Below, in pieces: positions 45,032 to 55,079 of a stretch of DNA of 64,000 nucleotides; within the stretch, counting starts at the first letter, position 1; every line of letters starts with the position of its first letter. The notes below the pieces were generated by a model. It was given only the letters and a program-made list of their open reading frames with translations. It had not been told where the DNA came from and searched no databases. Source of the stretch: Rutpela maculata. Taxonomy: Eukaryota > Arthropoda > Insecta > Coleoptera > Cerambycidae. The translations under genes and the position numbers were made by a program. The DNA lies in contig OW386285.2 in the NCBI GenBank assembly GCA_936432065.2, forward strand, positions 171,349,984 through 171,413,983, read 5' to 3'.

Positions 45032-45353
45032 ATTATTTAATAATAATAATAAACGTCTTTATTATATCCCACAAATATTACACAGAAAAAAAAGAAACCA
45101 CTTTTACAACATATAGTTATGTGGTATATAAAAGGCGAAGTTTAATGTGTCACAACCATTTGGTACGCAAACAATAATGACCATCAGTCTTGCACTGAAC
45201 CTTAATAAAACTCTTTGCCTAGATTCATACATGAACTTAAAATAAGTCTACCGAGAGAGAGCCAAAATGTACAAAATTAAGCAAACATTAATTATTACAA
45301 TTGCTTTTTGATAATGCATTTATACCAAAGACGACGTAAGATATACTTAAAAA

Positions 45354-45569
45354 TTACTTTAGGCTAAATTTTGGAGGATATAAATTAGAACATTGACGTT
45401 CAAAAAGGACAGATTTATATGAATCTTTAAAATTATACATTCTTTTGCTTTTATGTTGATCATCAATACCGTTGTATATTTTGCAAATTTGGTAACTAAA
45501 TGATCTTGTAAACAACTGCGAATAGTGTATTGGAGGAGTTAAAAGACCCTTAAACCTAACATTCAAGTT
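45354..45569 (-). pseudogene. LINE 2 ORF2 C-terminus
   Basis: Reads HNLNVRFKGLLTPPIHYSQL then SFSYQICKIYNG and FKDSYKSVLF, the usual C-terminal block of this LINE type. It was once continuous with 47767-47962: element G interrupts it at a Val-His codon pair duplicated as target sequence. Confidence 0.7.
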
Positions 45570-45577
45570 ATGCACAT
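45570..45577. repeat. Left 8-bp target duplication of element G
   Basis: ATGCACAT at 45570-45577, against ATGTACAT at 47759-47766: one mismatch. Confidence 0.8.
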
Positions 45578-45867
45578 TACGGTGGGCCGAAAACGCATTA
45601 AAAAATTCAAATACATTATTTTCTATTCTGATAGTTCAAAAAAGTTACCTTATGAGTCTCTCATGAACTCCCTAAAAGATTTTTTAAAATAAAGTATTTC
45701 TTTGAAATTTCTTTTCACAATATGTACTATTTTTTTTTTATTTATTTGAGCACTTTGCTTGTTACAATGCAAATCAATAGTAATAACCCAAAACTCACCA
45801 CGGGAAGGTGGCTGCATATCGAGTTCTACCCGTCCCAATCCAACCATGTTGGGATTTTACGGCTTAT

Positions 45868-47420
45868 AATCAATTTTCGAAATCAAATTTAGGCATCTTA
45901 TTGCGGGATGCTATCCGAGATCAAATAAAACCGTCTCTAGCTGCGAACCCACAAACAGTAGCTGAAGCTTCTGTAACTAATTTTACTCCCCGTTCTACAC
46001 TTTGCGTGTGACACGGAAAACGTGGAAACTGCAAGGCCTCAATTTTTCCTGTGGGAACCAGATCATGTAGTTCTTCATCAGCCAAGGTTGTAATGATTGA
46101 TGGTTCTGTTACTACTATATCATGCCATTCAATCATATCTGCGTAATCCTCACAACTAAAACTTAGCTGTGGTATTTTAAACAATCTTACATTTTCTGAT
46201 TTATTTTTCCTGGTCTTCATAACTCTGCGCAGTCCCAATTCACGAATATGTTTTCGCTTGTCAGTAATCATCGCCAATATAATATATTCGGGATGTACGA
46301 AGTATGCGTTTATGTGTATGACAGGGTCTATAATTTCGCGTAGGTCTTCTGTAAGATAGCGGGAATTTTTAATCAATGTAAAGAGATGTCTTGTGCTGTC
46401 TTTACAGGATGGTTTGGCCTTAATCTCAAACCATGTCTTGACAATGTAGTCTGCTAATATTTGTAAGCTTTCGCTTGGATCCTCAGTAGCAACGTATAAG
46501 AGTAGGATGCGGTTAGCAGCTGTTAACCAACGTGAATGTCCTAATTTTCCAGGATTTTTTAAGGCAAGACTTTCTGAATAATAACCACTTATCACTGCTT
46601 TACAAATTTCCAATAAATAGCATTGGTCTGTACTGAGATCGGATATTGCTTCTATATCACTGGGATTTTGGGAATCTATTTTCTGATATTTCCGAACTGG
46701 TCGTTTTTCACATTCTGACGTTTTGCCAATAGGTTCGGAGAAACATCGCGGTCCACTTGTATGGCCGTCCAAGTTCTGTAACAAATGGCGCAATGGCAAC
46801 TGATTTGCATGCAACCAGTGGCGCAGCCAGAAAATTCATCTGGGGGGGGGGGGGGCAATATAACCGGCCTTCCCAGAGGATGAGGAAAATTTTTCAAAAA
46901 ATGGTTGAAAACGGATGTGTATGTAGATTCCTCTATTAGATAATATTGGCATTAATTACAAAATATTTATTTCAAGGGATAATTTAGATACTGCTTTGTA
47001 CTGCTTCTTTATTTTTTGGCTCATGGAAGACGGCTTGGGGGGGGGGGCTGGCCCCATGGCTCCCCCCCTGGCTGCGCTCATGCATGCAACTGACACACTA
47101 GCCATTGCAATGGCCTATTCAGGGAAGTTTCAATAATTCTAATTACACCACCTTTTAAACCAGTGTTAACTGCTATTCCATCATATCCAATTGCCAAAAT
47201 ACTGTCCGATCTTATATTATTGTCTTGTAGAAATTTTAAAATTGCCTGAGAAATATTAACTGCTGAACCAGTTTCTGGAAACACATGGCCAAAATAAACA
47301 GACCCTGGCTCTGAAATAAGTGTAACATGCTCCTCTGTTATAGTTTTTCTATAATAAGTTTTTTTTTCTTTAGTATTTACCAAAGTGTGATCTTTACGGC
47401 CATCAAAATAAAGACTTTAT
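45868..47420 (-). pseudogene. Putative transposase of element G, unassigned family
   Basis: The minus strand starts near 47420 with YFDGRKDHTLV, then EEHVTLISEPGSVYFGHV, AIGYDGIAVNTGLKGGVIRI and RPLQWLVCQLHA. A hAT MITE (46816-47082) interrupts at LHA, and the 297-codon frame then runs ANQLPLRHLLQNLDGHTSGP, DQCYLLEICKAV, SRWLTAANRILLLYVATEDP, AYFVHPEYIILAMITDKRKH, FPCHTQSVERGVKLVTEASA and CGFAARDGFI. A TGA (likely from CGA) comes next, then SRIASRNKMPKFDFEN. Conserved D (GYDG), E and H/W positions could form a DDE-type nuclease, but I cannot assign it. The protein resembles an uncharacterised, many-copy arthropod family. Confidence 0.65.
46816..47082. mobile_element. hAT-type MITE inside the gene of element G
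   Basis: Left end CAGTGGCGCAGCCAG and inverted right end CATGAGCGCAGCCAG, long G runs just inside both ends, and an exact 8-bp duplication CATGCAAC at 46808-46815 and 47083-47090. 267 bp, non-coding. It disrupts the codons for LHA. Confidence 0.92.
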
Positions 47421-47758
47421 AATAACCTCGATAATAACTCAATTCGTTAGAATTAGATAGTGCGGAGGCATTAGAGGGGATTGCGTTGGCGCAGAGCACG
47501 AATTACTATCAATGTCCTTGATGTCTTTTCGTAGTGTACGAAAGTCGCTGGATACAAGAAAAAACTAAATTAGAATAAAAATTCTTTTGGCTAATGGCGT
47601 TTCATATTAAAGAATTTTAGAACATTTCAAAACCTCTGCGACCCCTCAAAGACTTTTTGGAAATGAACCATTTTTTTTTGGTTAATAAGATTAACTAGAG
47701 AAACACTTTTTTGGCTATCCGAAGTTGAAAAAAAAATCGATTTTTTCGGCCCACCCTG

Positions 47759-47766
47759 ATGTACAT
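47759..47766. repeat. Right 8-bp target duplication of element G
   Basis: ATGTACAT, partner of 45570-45577. Confidence 0.8.
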
Positions 47767-48315
47767 CTGTTCTGAATTTAATTTTCCTATACAGATATGT
47801 CGGGGATTTGTTCAATATTAATGCATGAAAGAAACATGCAGCATGATGAATTCTTCAATTTTGCATATTAAGTCTTAGTTTTCTGAGAGTTCCTACTTCC
47901 ATATATTAATTTTAGACACAAATAACCTTTTTGAAGCAATTTATCAACATGACTACCAAATCTCAAGTCACTGTTAATAATAACACCAAGACTTTTAACT
48001 TTATCTTTTTTTCCGGCACGTTGTTTTCTACAACAATATTTAAAATTGATTTAACATAATTTCTTTGTTTCTTGGGTCCAAACATTATTACTTCTGATTT
48101 GTTTGGATTTATTATTAAACAGTGACCTTGAGCTGCCATTGAATTTTTTAATACCTTCATTTATATGGAAACCGGCTCTCTCTACTTCTAAGGGAGGAAA
48201 AGAGTAGTAGAGTAGTGTGTCATCTGCATATAAGTGAATTTTACAATAATTCAAGTTATTGACAATGTTACTTGTATAAATTGTAAAGATCAGCGGGCCA
48301 AGGATGGACACCGGA
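47767..48315 (-). pseudogene. LINE 2 ORF2: RT palm and thumb
   Basis: SILGPLIFTIYTSNIVNNLN then HLYADDTLLYYSFP (catalytic YADD) on one frame. After an indel near 48150 follow CLIINPNKSEVIMFGPKKQ, and in a third frame KSLGVIINSDLRFGSHVDKL and LYRKIKFRTDVH. The canonical GVPQGSILGP start is altered before SILGP, where foldback E2 cuts the gene. Confidence 0.75.
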
Positions 48316-48323
48316 TTTTAAAG

Positions 48324-49328
48324 TTAAATAATTAGAGCTTATAGAGCGGGAGCTAGGTGGCTTTTTCCGCACATCATCGTTTTATGAATTTTGAGATATT
48401 TTTATGGTTTAATGGATGATAACGATTCATAAAATCGACTTCTGGAGGGGCACCTCCTCTCAGGTGAAATTATGTCATCGTTATAAGGCTATTTTTTTTG
48501 CCAATGCTATTTATTGGAAATTTGTAAAGCAGTGTACACATTTTATGTTTAGAATGAATAAAATAAGATCGCCAGAAAGTGTGGGCCGTCAGGAAGCGCA
48601 GCCAGAAAGGTAATCATTATTGCCTTTCTGGCAGCGCCTCCTGACGGCCCACACTGTATCATTATACAATACATCTGAGGCACGGTAGGAAGTCAAGTTA
48701 GCCAAAAGTGTTAAATTCCTGTATATTTAAGAGCCTATGGTACTTTTGTTGACACTAAGAACTTTCTAGGGAGGGTATTCTATTGTTGAAGGAGCTTATA
48801 TTTACGTTTTAAAATGTAACCAGAACTTGTAATGATGAGTTTAGAGTTCTGAGATGAAATATGCGAAAAAAAAACAATTTTCTTCAAAAATCCTAAACAT
48901 TTTCTTTCTGGCTAGCCTTACTAACGGGAGTTTCTTTTTGGGAATTTTTTTCTGTGTTTAAAACATTTAAATAAACATGCTCAACCTAAAAAAAACTTGT
49001 AACGATCATGTTATATAACTCCGTTTCTTTTACATCTTTGACCTTTCTGGCTGCGCCCCTGACGGCCCACACTTTCTGGCGATCTTATTTTATTCATTCT
49101 AAACATAAAATGTGTTCACACACAAAAAAAAATTTAGCCTCGTAACGATGATATGATTTCACTGATTTTTATATCTTGAACCATGGCCAACTCGACGGGC
49201 TGACATAATGCCATTCTATTTTGTCGTTATTTAAATTCGATAGAATAATCAACGCACAGAAAATACTTGTAACGATGAGTTTCCGAAAAAGCCACTTAGC
49301 TCCTCACCATTATGTTATTTAATCGCAC
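48324..49328. mobile_element. Family E foldback, copy E2
   Basis: GGGAGCTAGGTGGCTTTTTC at the left (about 48348) pairs with GAAAAAGCCACTTAGCTCCT at the right (about 49285-49304). The dyad extends outward to a TTAAATAA pair. At the inner end, 48577-48653 is a compact hairpin (GTGTGGGCCGTCAGG / CCTGACGGCCCACAC), whose arm sequence recurs at 49044-49078. Inserted into the RT of LINE 2. Confidence 0.8.
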
Positions 49329-49370
49329 ACATTGCCCGCAGTTTTTTATATAATTATCAAATAATTGTAC

Positions 49371-49571
49371 TTAATGAAGTATAGCTGCAAGCATATCATA
49401 ATTTATAGTGTCGAAGGTTCTAATGAAGTCCAGCAGAGCTAAACATGAGCACATTCCTCGATCCGCTGCTCTTATAATGTCATCAACTATATGAAGCAAA
49501 GCTGTGGCGCAACTGTGATCAGGCCTAAATCCAGACTGAGTTATAGGAATCAAATTATTTTGCATTTCCAT
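49371..49571 (-). pseudogene. LINE 2 ORF2: RT fingers
   Basis: NNLIPITQSGFRPDHSCATA then LLHIVDDIIRAADRG and a LALLDFIRTFDTINYDMLAA block, matching RT motifs with the first catalytic Asp (LALLDF). Interrupted by E2 on the left and B6 on the right. Confidence 0.8.
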
Positions 49572-49588
49572 TATTTTTCCATTATTTT

Positions 49589-50276
49589 ACTTCCACATCC
49601 GGTGGAAGTATAGTAACGACAAAAAAAATTTAAAAAACTTTCATTGTTCAAATAGGCTTAGAATGTCATGAAACGTCGAGATTTTAAGTTTGAGCGAAAA
49701 AAAAAATTCTGTCTGTCTGTCGGTCTATAACTTTTTTTTGTGCGCACGTTTACCCTGGAACCGTTTGAGATATTGACTGGAAATATGTACACTAACGAGA
49801 TCTAGAACTAGATTATATTTTCATCTTGTTCCGTCGAAGGGTTGGAGGGGTAAATGGGGGTAAATTTGGGGTAAATAGGTAAATCAGGCAGGTAAGAGTC
49901 CATAAAATTTGTATTTAGTATATACAAGAGAAGCTAAGGTCTCAAAAAAAATTTTGGCATTAGCCACCCCCATTACCACCCCCACCCCATTATTAAAGGG
50001 GATGAAAAAAATTTGTGATTTAGTGTGTGTACAAGAACCAGAAACCTCAAAATATTTTTATTACTTCATCCACCTCCACTACCACTCCTTATCACCAACC
50101 CAACCCCACTACCGATGTGGGGTATCGTTTTATGGGTTTTTGGGGTAGAGGATTTCAAATATTATATTATTAAAGTTCCATAAACAATTATTTCCACATA
50201 CAAAATTTTTTCGTTGTGAGTGAATGGATAGAAAATCTGGAAGTGGAAGTAGTGATTCCTTAGGCAGCGGTTTTTT
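49589..50276. mobile_element. Family B repeat, copy 6 (full length)
   Basis: Starts ACTTCCACATCCGGTGGAAG (itself a small hairpin) and ends GGAAGTAGTGATTCCTTAGG then CAGCGG. Contains the conserved pyrimidine-rich block CATTACCACCCCCACCCCAT. It separates the RT fingers of LINE 2 from its linker. Best reference copy. Confidence 0.85.
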
Positions 50277-51260
50277 CAATGGTTTTGGATAACGTTGGTA
50301 AAATACTGTCGATTCATTAGTGATTTAAAATTTAAAATTGCTATTATTTAAGGTGTTGCTTGTATAAAAGTTTAAAATAGGCTCCGAGACAGTAACATCG
50401 GGAATACCATTTACAAAAAAGTTGTTAATTTCATTTACATTACTTAGATGGTCAGGAAGTTCGTTGTTTTGTTACAAGGTAATACATTATTATTCTTTAA
50501 AAATTTCCAACAATCTTTTGGCGCGGAATTATTTATTTTGTGTTCAATATAGGTTTTTTTTCCCATTTAATTGCCACTCTAGTGTAGTTACGCATTTCCT
50601 TGTAAAATTGCCATTGATCATCGTTTTTTGTTCTTTTATATTCTGGAAGAGCTTTATCTCGTATAAACACCATCCTTTTTAAATTTTCTGTCAACCACGG
50701 TGCATGGGGTCTTGTAAATCTTGATGTTTTAAATGGGGCATGAATGTCAAAAAGGTACACTAAATTATCAACTAGAATTCAACTTTTTCATCTACGCTGT
50801 GTATATCATAAATTAAATACCAAGAAAAAATATTTTGCAAAACACCTTTCTCTACAATCTTTTCCTCCCTAGAAGTAAAGATAAGGTCAATCAAAGTAGT
50901 AGATGCGTCTGTTATGCGAGTTGGACTATCTACAATTTGTTCCAAATTAAATGTGTCTAAAACAGAGTAGACGTTATTTACACACGTACTATGCAGGTTT
51001 AGTACATTAATATTGAAATCCCCGGTACATACGATGTAGGAGAAATTAAGCTTAAGGAGTCCTAAAGCTCATTCAAGAATAAATTTGTGTCAAAAGTGGA
51101 AGGTTTATATACTACATCAATGGCGTATGACTATTTAAATGATATAAAATGCATCCATAATTGTTGCATTACTTGTAGAGATTATAATTGCATTCAAAAC
51201 GTTTGTTATGTAAAAACATAAACCACCTCCTTCACGGTCACATCTATATAAATTCTATAT
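50277..51260 (-). pseudogene. LINE 2 ORF2: endonuclease and linker
   Basis: Right to left: LYRCDREGGGLCFYITN, then several indels, CTGDFNINVLNLHSTCVNNV (the GDFN catalytic box), DSPTRITDASTTLIDLIFTS, and the linker LFDIHAPFKTSRFTRPHAPW then RDKALPEYKRTKNDDQWQFY, and NNSAPKDCWKFLKNNN. The C-terminal SDH box of the endonuclease is degraded. Nicks target DNA in an active element. Confidence 0.7.
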
Positions 51261-51854
51261 ATTTACTTAACCAACGAACTTAATATTCCCGTATTTATTA
51301 GACCAAGAGCAATATAAGTAAAATTATGCATGGAATACTTTTTAAATGTTATTTAATTTTGTGTCGAATTATTTTAAAGTCCAGAAAGAAGTAAATTTTA
51401 ATTAACGAATTAGGAAATTACATGACCTAGGTACGAGGTGTTTCAGTTTATTAAATACTTGATTCTATTAATTAATACAATTTACAATTGTTCCTTAGTT
51501 TATAACTGTTCGCTGATTCAACGCAATAACATTTATTGTATTAATAAATATTTTTACATTAGTCAATGTAATTTATTAAAACGAAGAATTATTTATGTAT
51601 GCCAGGAACTTTTTCATTGAGTAGGTATATGAAAACATTTACCAATTATTACGAACAAGTTCTACAAAATATTTTCGTGATATTAATATAAGAAATCCTT
51701 AAATAATAAACTGTTTGTTGTTGCAATATTTGTATTTTATTGTTCTAACGGACGAAAAACAGTACCTGATTATGAGTATTCGCTAAATCCATAAACAGTT
51801 ATACTAACTAATACAATGTTCTACAAATAGTCCTTTCAATGAATGCCCAAAGGG
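51261..51854. other. AT-rich, no feature seen
   Basis: No gene or repeat recognised. Confidence 0.35.
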
Positions 51855-52310
51855 GGATTGTAGAGAATATTGAGGAGGGGAGAATTTTTCTCTTTAGAAA
51901 TGTGTTGGGGGTATTTAGGAGGTAAATATGCTAAAAGTACCCGCCCATAGCACCGCCGCTTCAGGGGTGGAAGGGGGTGGAAAGGTTCCTTTTTTCAATT
52001 CCTCGCTTATAACTCGGAAACTATGCTTCGTACGGAAAAAGGTAATCTATGCAAAATTAAACATAATTAAATTTCCTACAAGAATAATTATATTATTTTT
52101 CTTCCTATGTGTTATAGTTTACAAGATATTCCAGCCAGCCAAAATAGATAATTAATAAATAAATGAATTAGGTAGCTTGAATATTTCCGTCAAAATGGTT
52201 TACCGTGGCCTGCTAATAAATCACAGCCATAAAACAATCTTTATTTTACAACACTCGACGTATTTACTAACGTAATATTTTGTCAAAATCTATACATTTA
52301 GTTAAATATA

Positions 52311-53667
52311 CAGTGTGACTCACTTAAAATGAAGACACCATTATAACTTTCTTATTTTGTTTCCGATTTGAATCAAATTTTACTCAAGTATAGAACAAAT
52401 TAGGATCTACTTATGACCAGAAAAACATTCACCTGCTACAAAGGCAAAGCCACCTGCGGTAGCAAAATATGCGGAAAAAATAAAAACATTTTGAATGTTA
52501 AAGATTTTAAGAAATACATCGGGTCGGCACACAGTGGGGCAGGAGACCCGAAAATGTGGCCAAAAATCAAAATATGTAATAGAGTTAACACGATCGCTCT
52601 TTTGAGCTATGTGTAGCCAACATCTTTACACGTAATAAAATGAATCGCAATTGGCCATTACATGATTTATTTCAGCGCCCACATCAATCAAAACCGAGTG
52701 GTGCAGATAGTGCGTTGTGAATTTTAAAGTTTATTAGATCTTTGAGCTCGTTTATTTGTTTATTACTGTATTAAAATTTGAATTTTTTGCTATGGAGGCT
52801 TCAAGTTCAGGTATGTATTACATTTTCTAGTACTTATAATTTTGTGATAAGCAGTAATATTTTTGTAAATGCCAATTTAAAGTAGTCAATGTAAAATGTT
52901 AATTGTTCTTATTAATAATGAAACATTTAGTTTAGTTCCAAGTGCGACCAAGCCTTTTTTTTAAATGGGTGTATTATTTATTTATTAAATAAATATATTA
53001 CGTTTGAAACTTGTGCCCTTATTTTGCGCTTCACTTTTAAAATTGAAATTATTTCTAGCGTGAAACGCTTTTTAACAAGTACATAATAATTATATAATCG
53101 AATATTTTTTTCGATACTTATGAAACCTTTATAAGTTAGATTTTGTAATATATTTTTCCCATCACTAGCATTACAAAATACATAAAAATACAAAATTTCG
53201 TAATTTTCTGTTGATATAATTTTTTCATCCCCTATGACCTACCCCTTTTTAAGATTTTATTAAATAATTTTTCTATAAATCCTGGAACTATTTTGGATCA
53301 TTAGCCAAGTTTCAGATTTTTGGCCCGATTTTCTGGCCTCCTGCCCCACTGTGCGGCGCCACAAACGTGCTTACACCAAAATTTAATTTGGTTATTGATG
53401 GGGGATTTCTCATATATAAGCTCATCTGGCAAAAGGGATCCTCAGTTTCCGCAATTTGTGGTGGATACGTGAAATTCGCCAAGATCCAATAATATGATTT
53501 TTAATTTTTTTCCGCATATTTTGGTACCGCAGGTGGCTTTGCCTTTGTAGTAGGTGAATGTTTTTCTGGTTATAAGTATATCCTGATTTGTTCTATACTT
53601 GAGTAAAATTTGATTCAAATCAGAAACAAAATAAAAAGAGTATCTTAATTTTAAGTGAGTCACACTG
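52311..53667. mobile_element. Family A foldback, copy A3
   Basis: TA then CAGTGTGACTCACTTAAAAT at the left; AAGTGAGTCACACTG then TA at the right. Paired GCAAAGCCACCTGCGGT arms. Element J is inserted near its middle. Confidence 0.85.
52531..53352. mobile_element. DNA transposon remnant J inside A3
   Basis: ACAGTGGGGCAGGAGACCCG at the left and, inverted, ACAGTGGGGCAGGAGGCC at the right, then AAAATCGGGCCAAAAATC. Flanking TCGGCAC and GCGGCGC may be a degenerate 7-8 bp duplication. Holds ATGGAGGCTTCAAGTTCAG at 52793-52811 (MEASSS) followed by a GTATGT donor, probably the first exon of the lost transposase. Confidence 0.6.
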
Positions 53668-54127
53668 TATATTTAAGGAAATGTATAAATTTCGACTAAA
53701 TATTACGTTAGTAAATACGTCGAGTGTTGTAAAATAAAGATTATTTTGTGACTGTGAGTTATTTGCAGACCACAGTAAACCATTTTGATAGAAATATTCA
53801 AGGTACCTAATCAATTTATTTATTAATTATCTATTTTGGCTGGCGAATATCTTGTAAACTATAACACATAGGAAGAAAATGATTATAAACATTCTTGTAG
53901 GAAATTTAATTATGTTTAATTTTGCATAGATTACCTTTTTCCGTATGAAGCATTGTTTCCTAGTTATAAGCGAGGAATCGAAAAAAGGAACCTTTCCACC
54001 TCCTCTCCCCATGAAGCGGCGCGGCTAGGGGCGGGGACTTTTAGTATGTTTACTTCCTAACTACCCCCAACACATTACTGAAGAGGAAAATTCTCCCCTC
54101 CTCAATGTTCTCTACAACTCTTTCGTT

Positions 54128-54539
54128 GACTGGACTAAAAGTATATTCTTTTAATGACTGGAGATTGTCGTATTAGCGCATAGTATTCAGGTTCTATTAG
54201 ACAAACCTGATTAAAAAAAAACAAGTCCATCCATTAAGGATAGTGACTTGTACAGTATTTCTATACATACGTACAGACCAACTGACGGAGGCCTATGGCA
54301 ATTTTTAATAGCAATTTTAGAAGTTCAAATCAATATAAAGAAAATGGTATAATTTTTTAGAATAGCATCCTTCCTTTTCAAAAAGCTGTAATTGAATTCG
54401 ATTCCTTGCAGAATTAACTAAGTAGAACTACTTTTATCATTGAACCAGAATGGTGGTGCGCTGAGCAAGAATAGAGCACACTGGCGGGGTGTGCAATCCA
54501 TTTATATTATTACAGCAAATTTCCTTCATTATCAGTTAT
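54128..54539. other. No gene recognised
   Basis: Mixed-composition spacer without repeat landmarks. Confidence 0.3.
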
Positions 54540-54985
54540 GTACACTTTGAATCAGCTTTCTCGCAGCCACATTTGCCACGGCAGCCACCTGCGCACTGAA
54601 CAACTGCATAATATTAAATTTAATGTAACTTTTGGTGCTGTTTCTTGAGTGGCTTTGAGATGGTCACAGACACTGTGTTAACTTCCTTTCATTACCAACG
54701 ATTTTTTTATTGCCAAACCACCATTGGCTTTGGTAACAAACTCTTAATGAATAAGGCATATTTCCATCACATGTTGGTGAACATGGCTTCAGTTTTGTCG
54801 TTTTTTTTTGCAGAATCTTCATACTCTTCGAACCGATACTCACTGAGAGATTTTTTTTTCGTCCATATAGAAATGAAAATAAAGTTTAGCCACTTTTTTT
54901 ATGTATGTATCTCTGAATTTTTCGTCATTAAACTTGTCAATGGCATCTTTCAATCCTGGTTCTCGCTCTAGAAGTTATATGACGT
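54540..54985 (-). pseudogene. CXC-type transposon protein remnant (TGCD family)
   Basis: Broken minus frames read LSEYRFEEYEDSAKK, then PYSLRVCYQSQWWFGNK, and after more indels a Cys-rich QCAGGCRGKCGCEKADSKCT before TAA near 54547. The order (RY..Y, HSLRVYYQ..WLGN, C-rich C-terminus) is that of 35837-36486. The Cys block alone could be mistaken for a metallothionein. Confidence 0.45.
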
Positions 54986-55079
54986 GCTTTTACCTTTTCC
55001 TAATATAGTATTAGTAGTGGCACACACCTGAGTCAATAGGATATAATTTTTTATAATAGCAAGCCGTTTTTGTACAAAT
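54986..55079. other. Short spacer
   Basis: No feature. Confidence 0.3.

Larger units (their letters stand above)
45578..47758 (-). mobile_element. DNA transposon G with its own gene and 8-bp target duplication
   Basis: Ends TACGGTGGGCCGAAAA (left) and, inverted, CAGGGTGGGCCGAAAAAA (right). 2.18 kb including a 267-bp hAT MITE nested inside. Flanked by an 8-bp duplication. Removing it restores a continuous LINE frame (FRTDVH joined to NLNVRF), which confirms the borders. It encodes one long protein on the minus strand. An 8-bp duplication suggests hAT-like or another 8-bp superfamily. Confidence 0.85.
45032..51260 (-). mobile_element. Second LINE (Jockey/CR1-like), minus strand, heavily interrupted
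   Basis: In minus-strand order: endonuclease (CDREGGGLCFYI, GDFNINVL, TTLIDLIFTS), a linker with FDIHAPFKTSRFTRPHAPWL, RT fingers (QSGFRPDHSCATALLHIVDD), RT palm with SILGPLIFTIYTSN and YADDTLLYY, the thumb, and a C-terminal TRSFSYQICKIYNGI block. The 3' end near 45032 has AATAAA-like and TTATTATTATTA tail sequences. Three elements (G, E2, B6) are inserted in it. There is no RNase H. Clade by motif memory only. Confidence 0.75.
51855..54127. mobile_element. Palindrome M with a family A element at its axis
   Basis: Arms at about 51855-52308 and 53670-54127 mirror each other: GTAGAGAATATTGAGGAGGG, AGGTTCCTTTTTTC, TAATCTATGCAAAATTAAAC and CGTATTTACTAACGTAATAT. The junction without A3 reads TTAAATATATTTAA, a perfect dyad, with A3 inserted at its central TA. 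Non-coding. Confidence 0.75.

Noticed and set aside
54545..54610. Metallothionein-like Cys-rich peptide
   Set aside because: Upstream frames match the CXC-type transposon protein, so it is that protein's tail.
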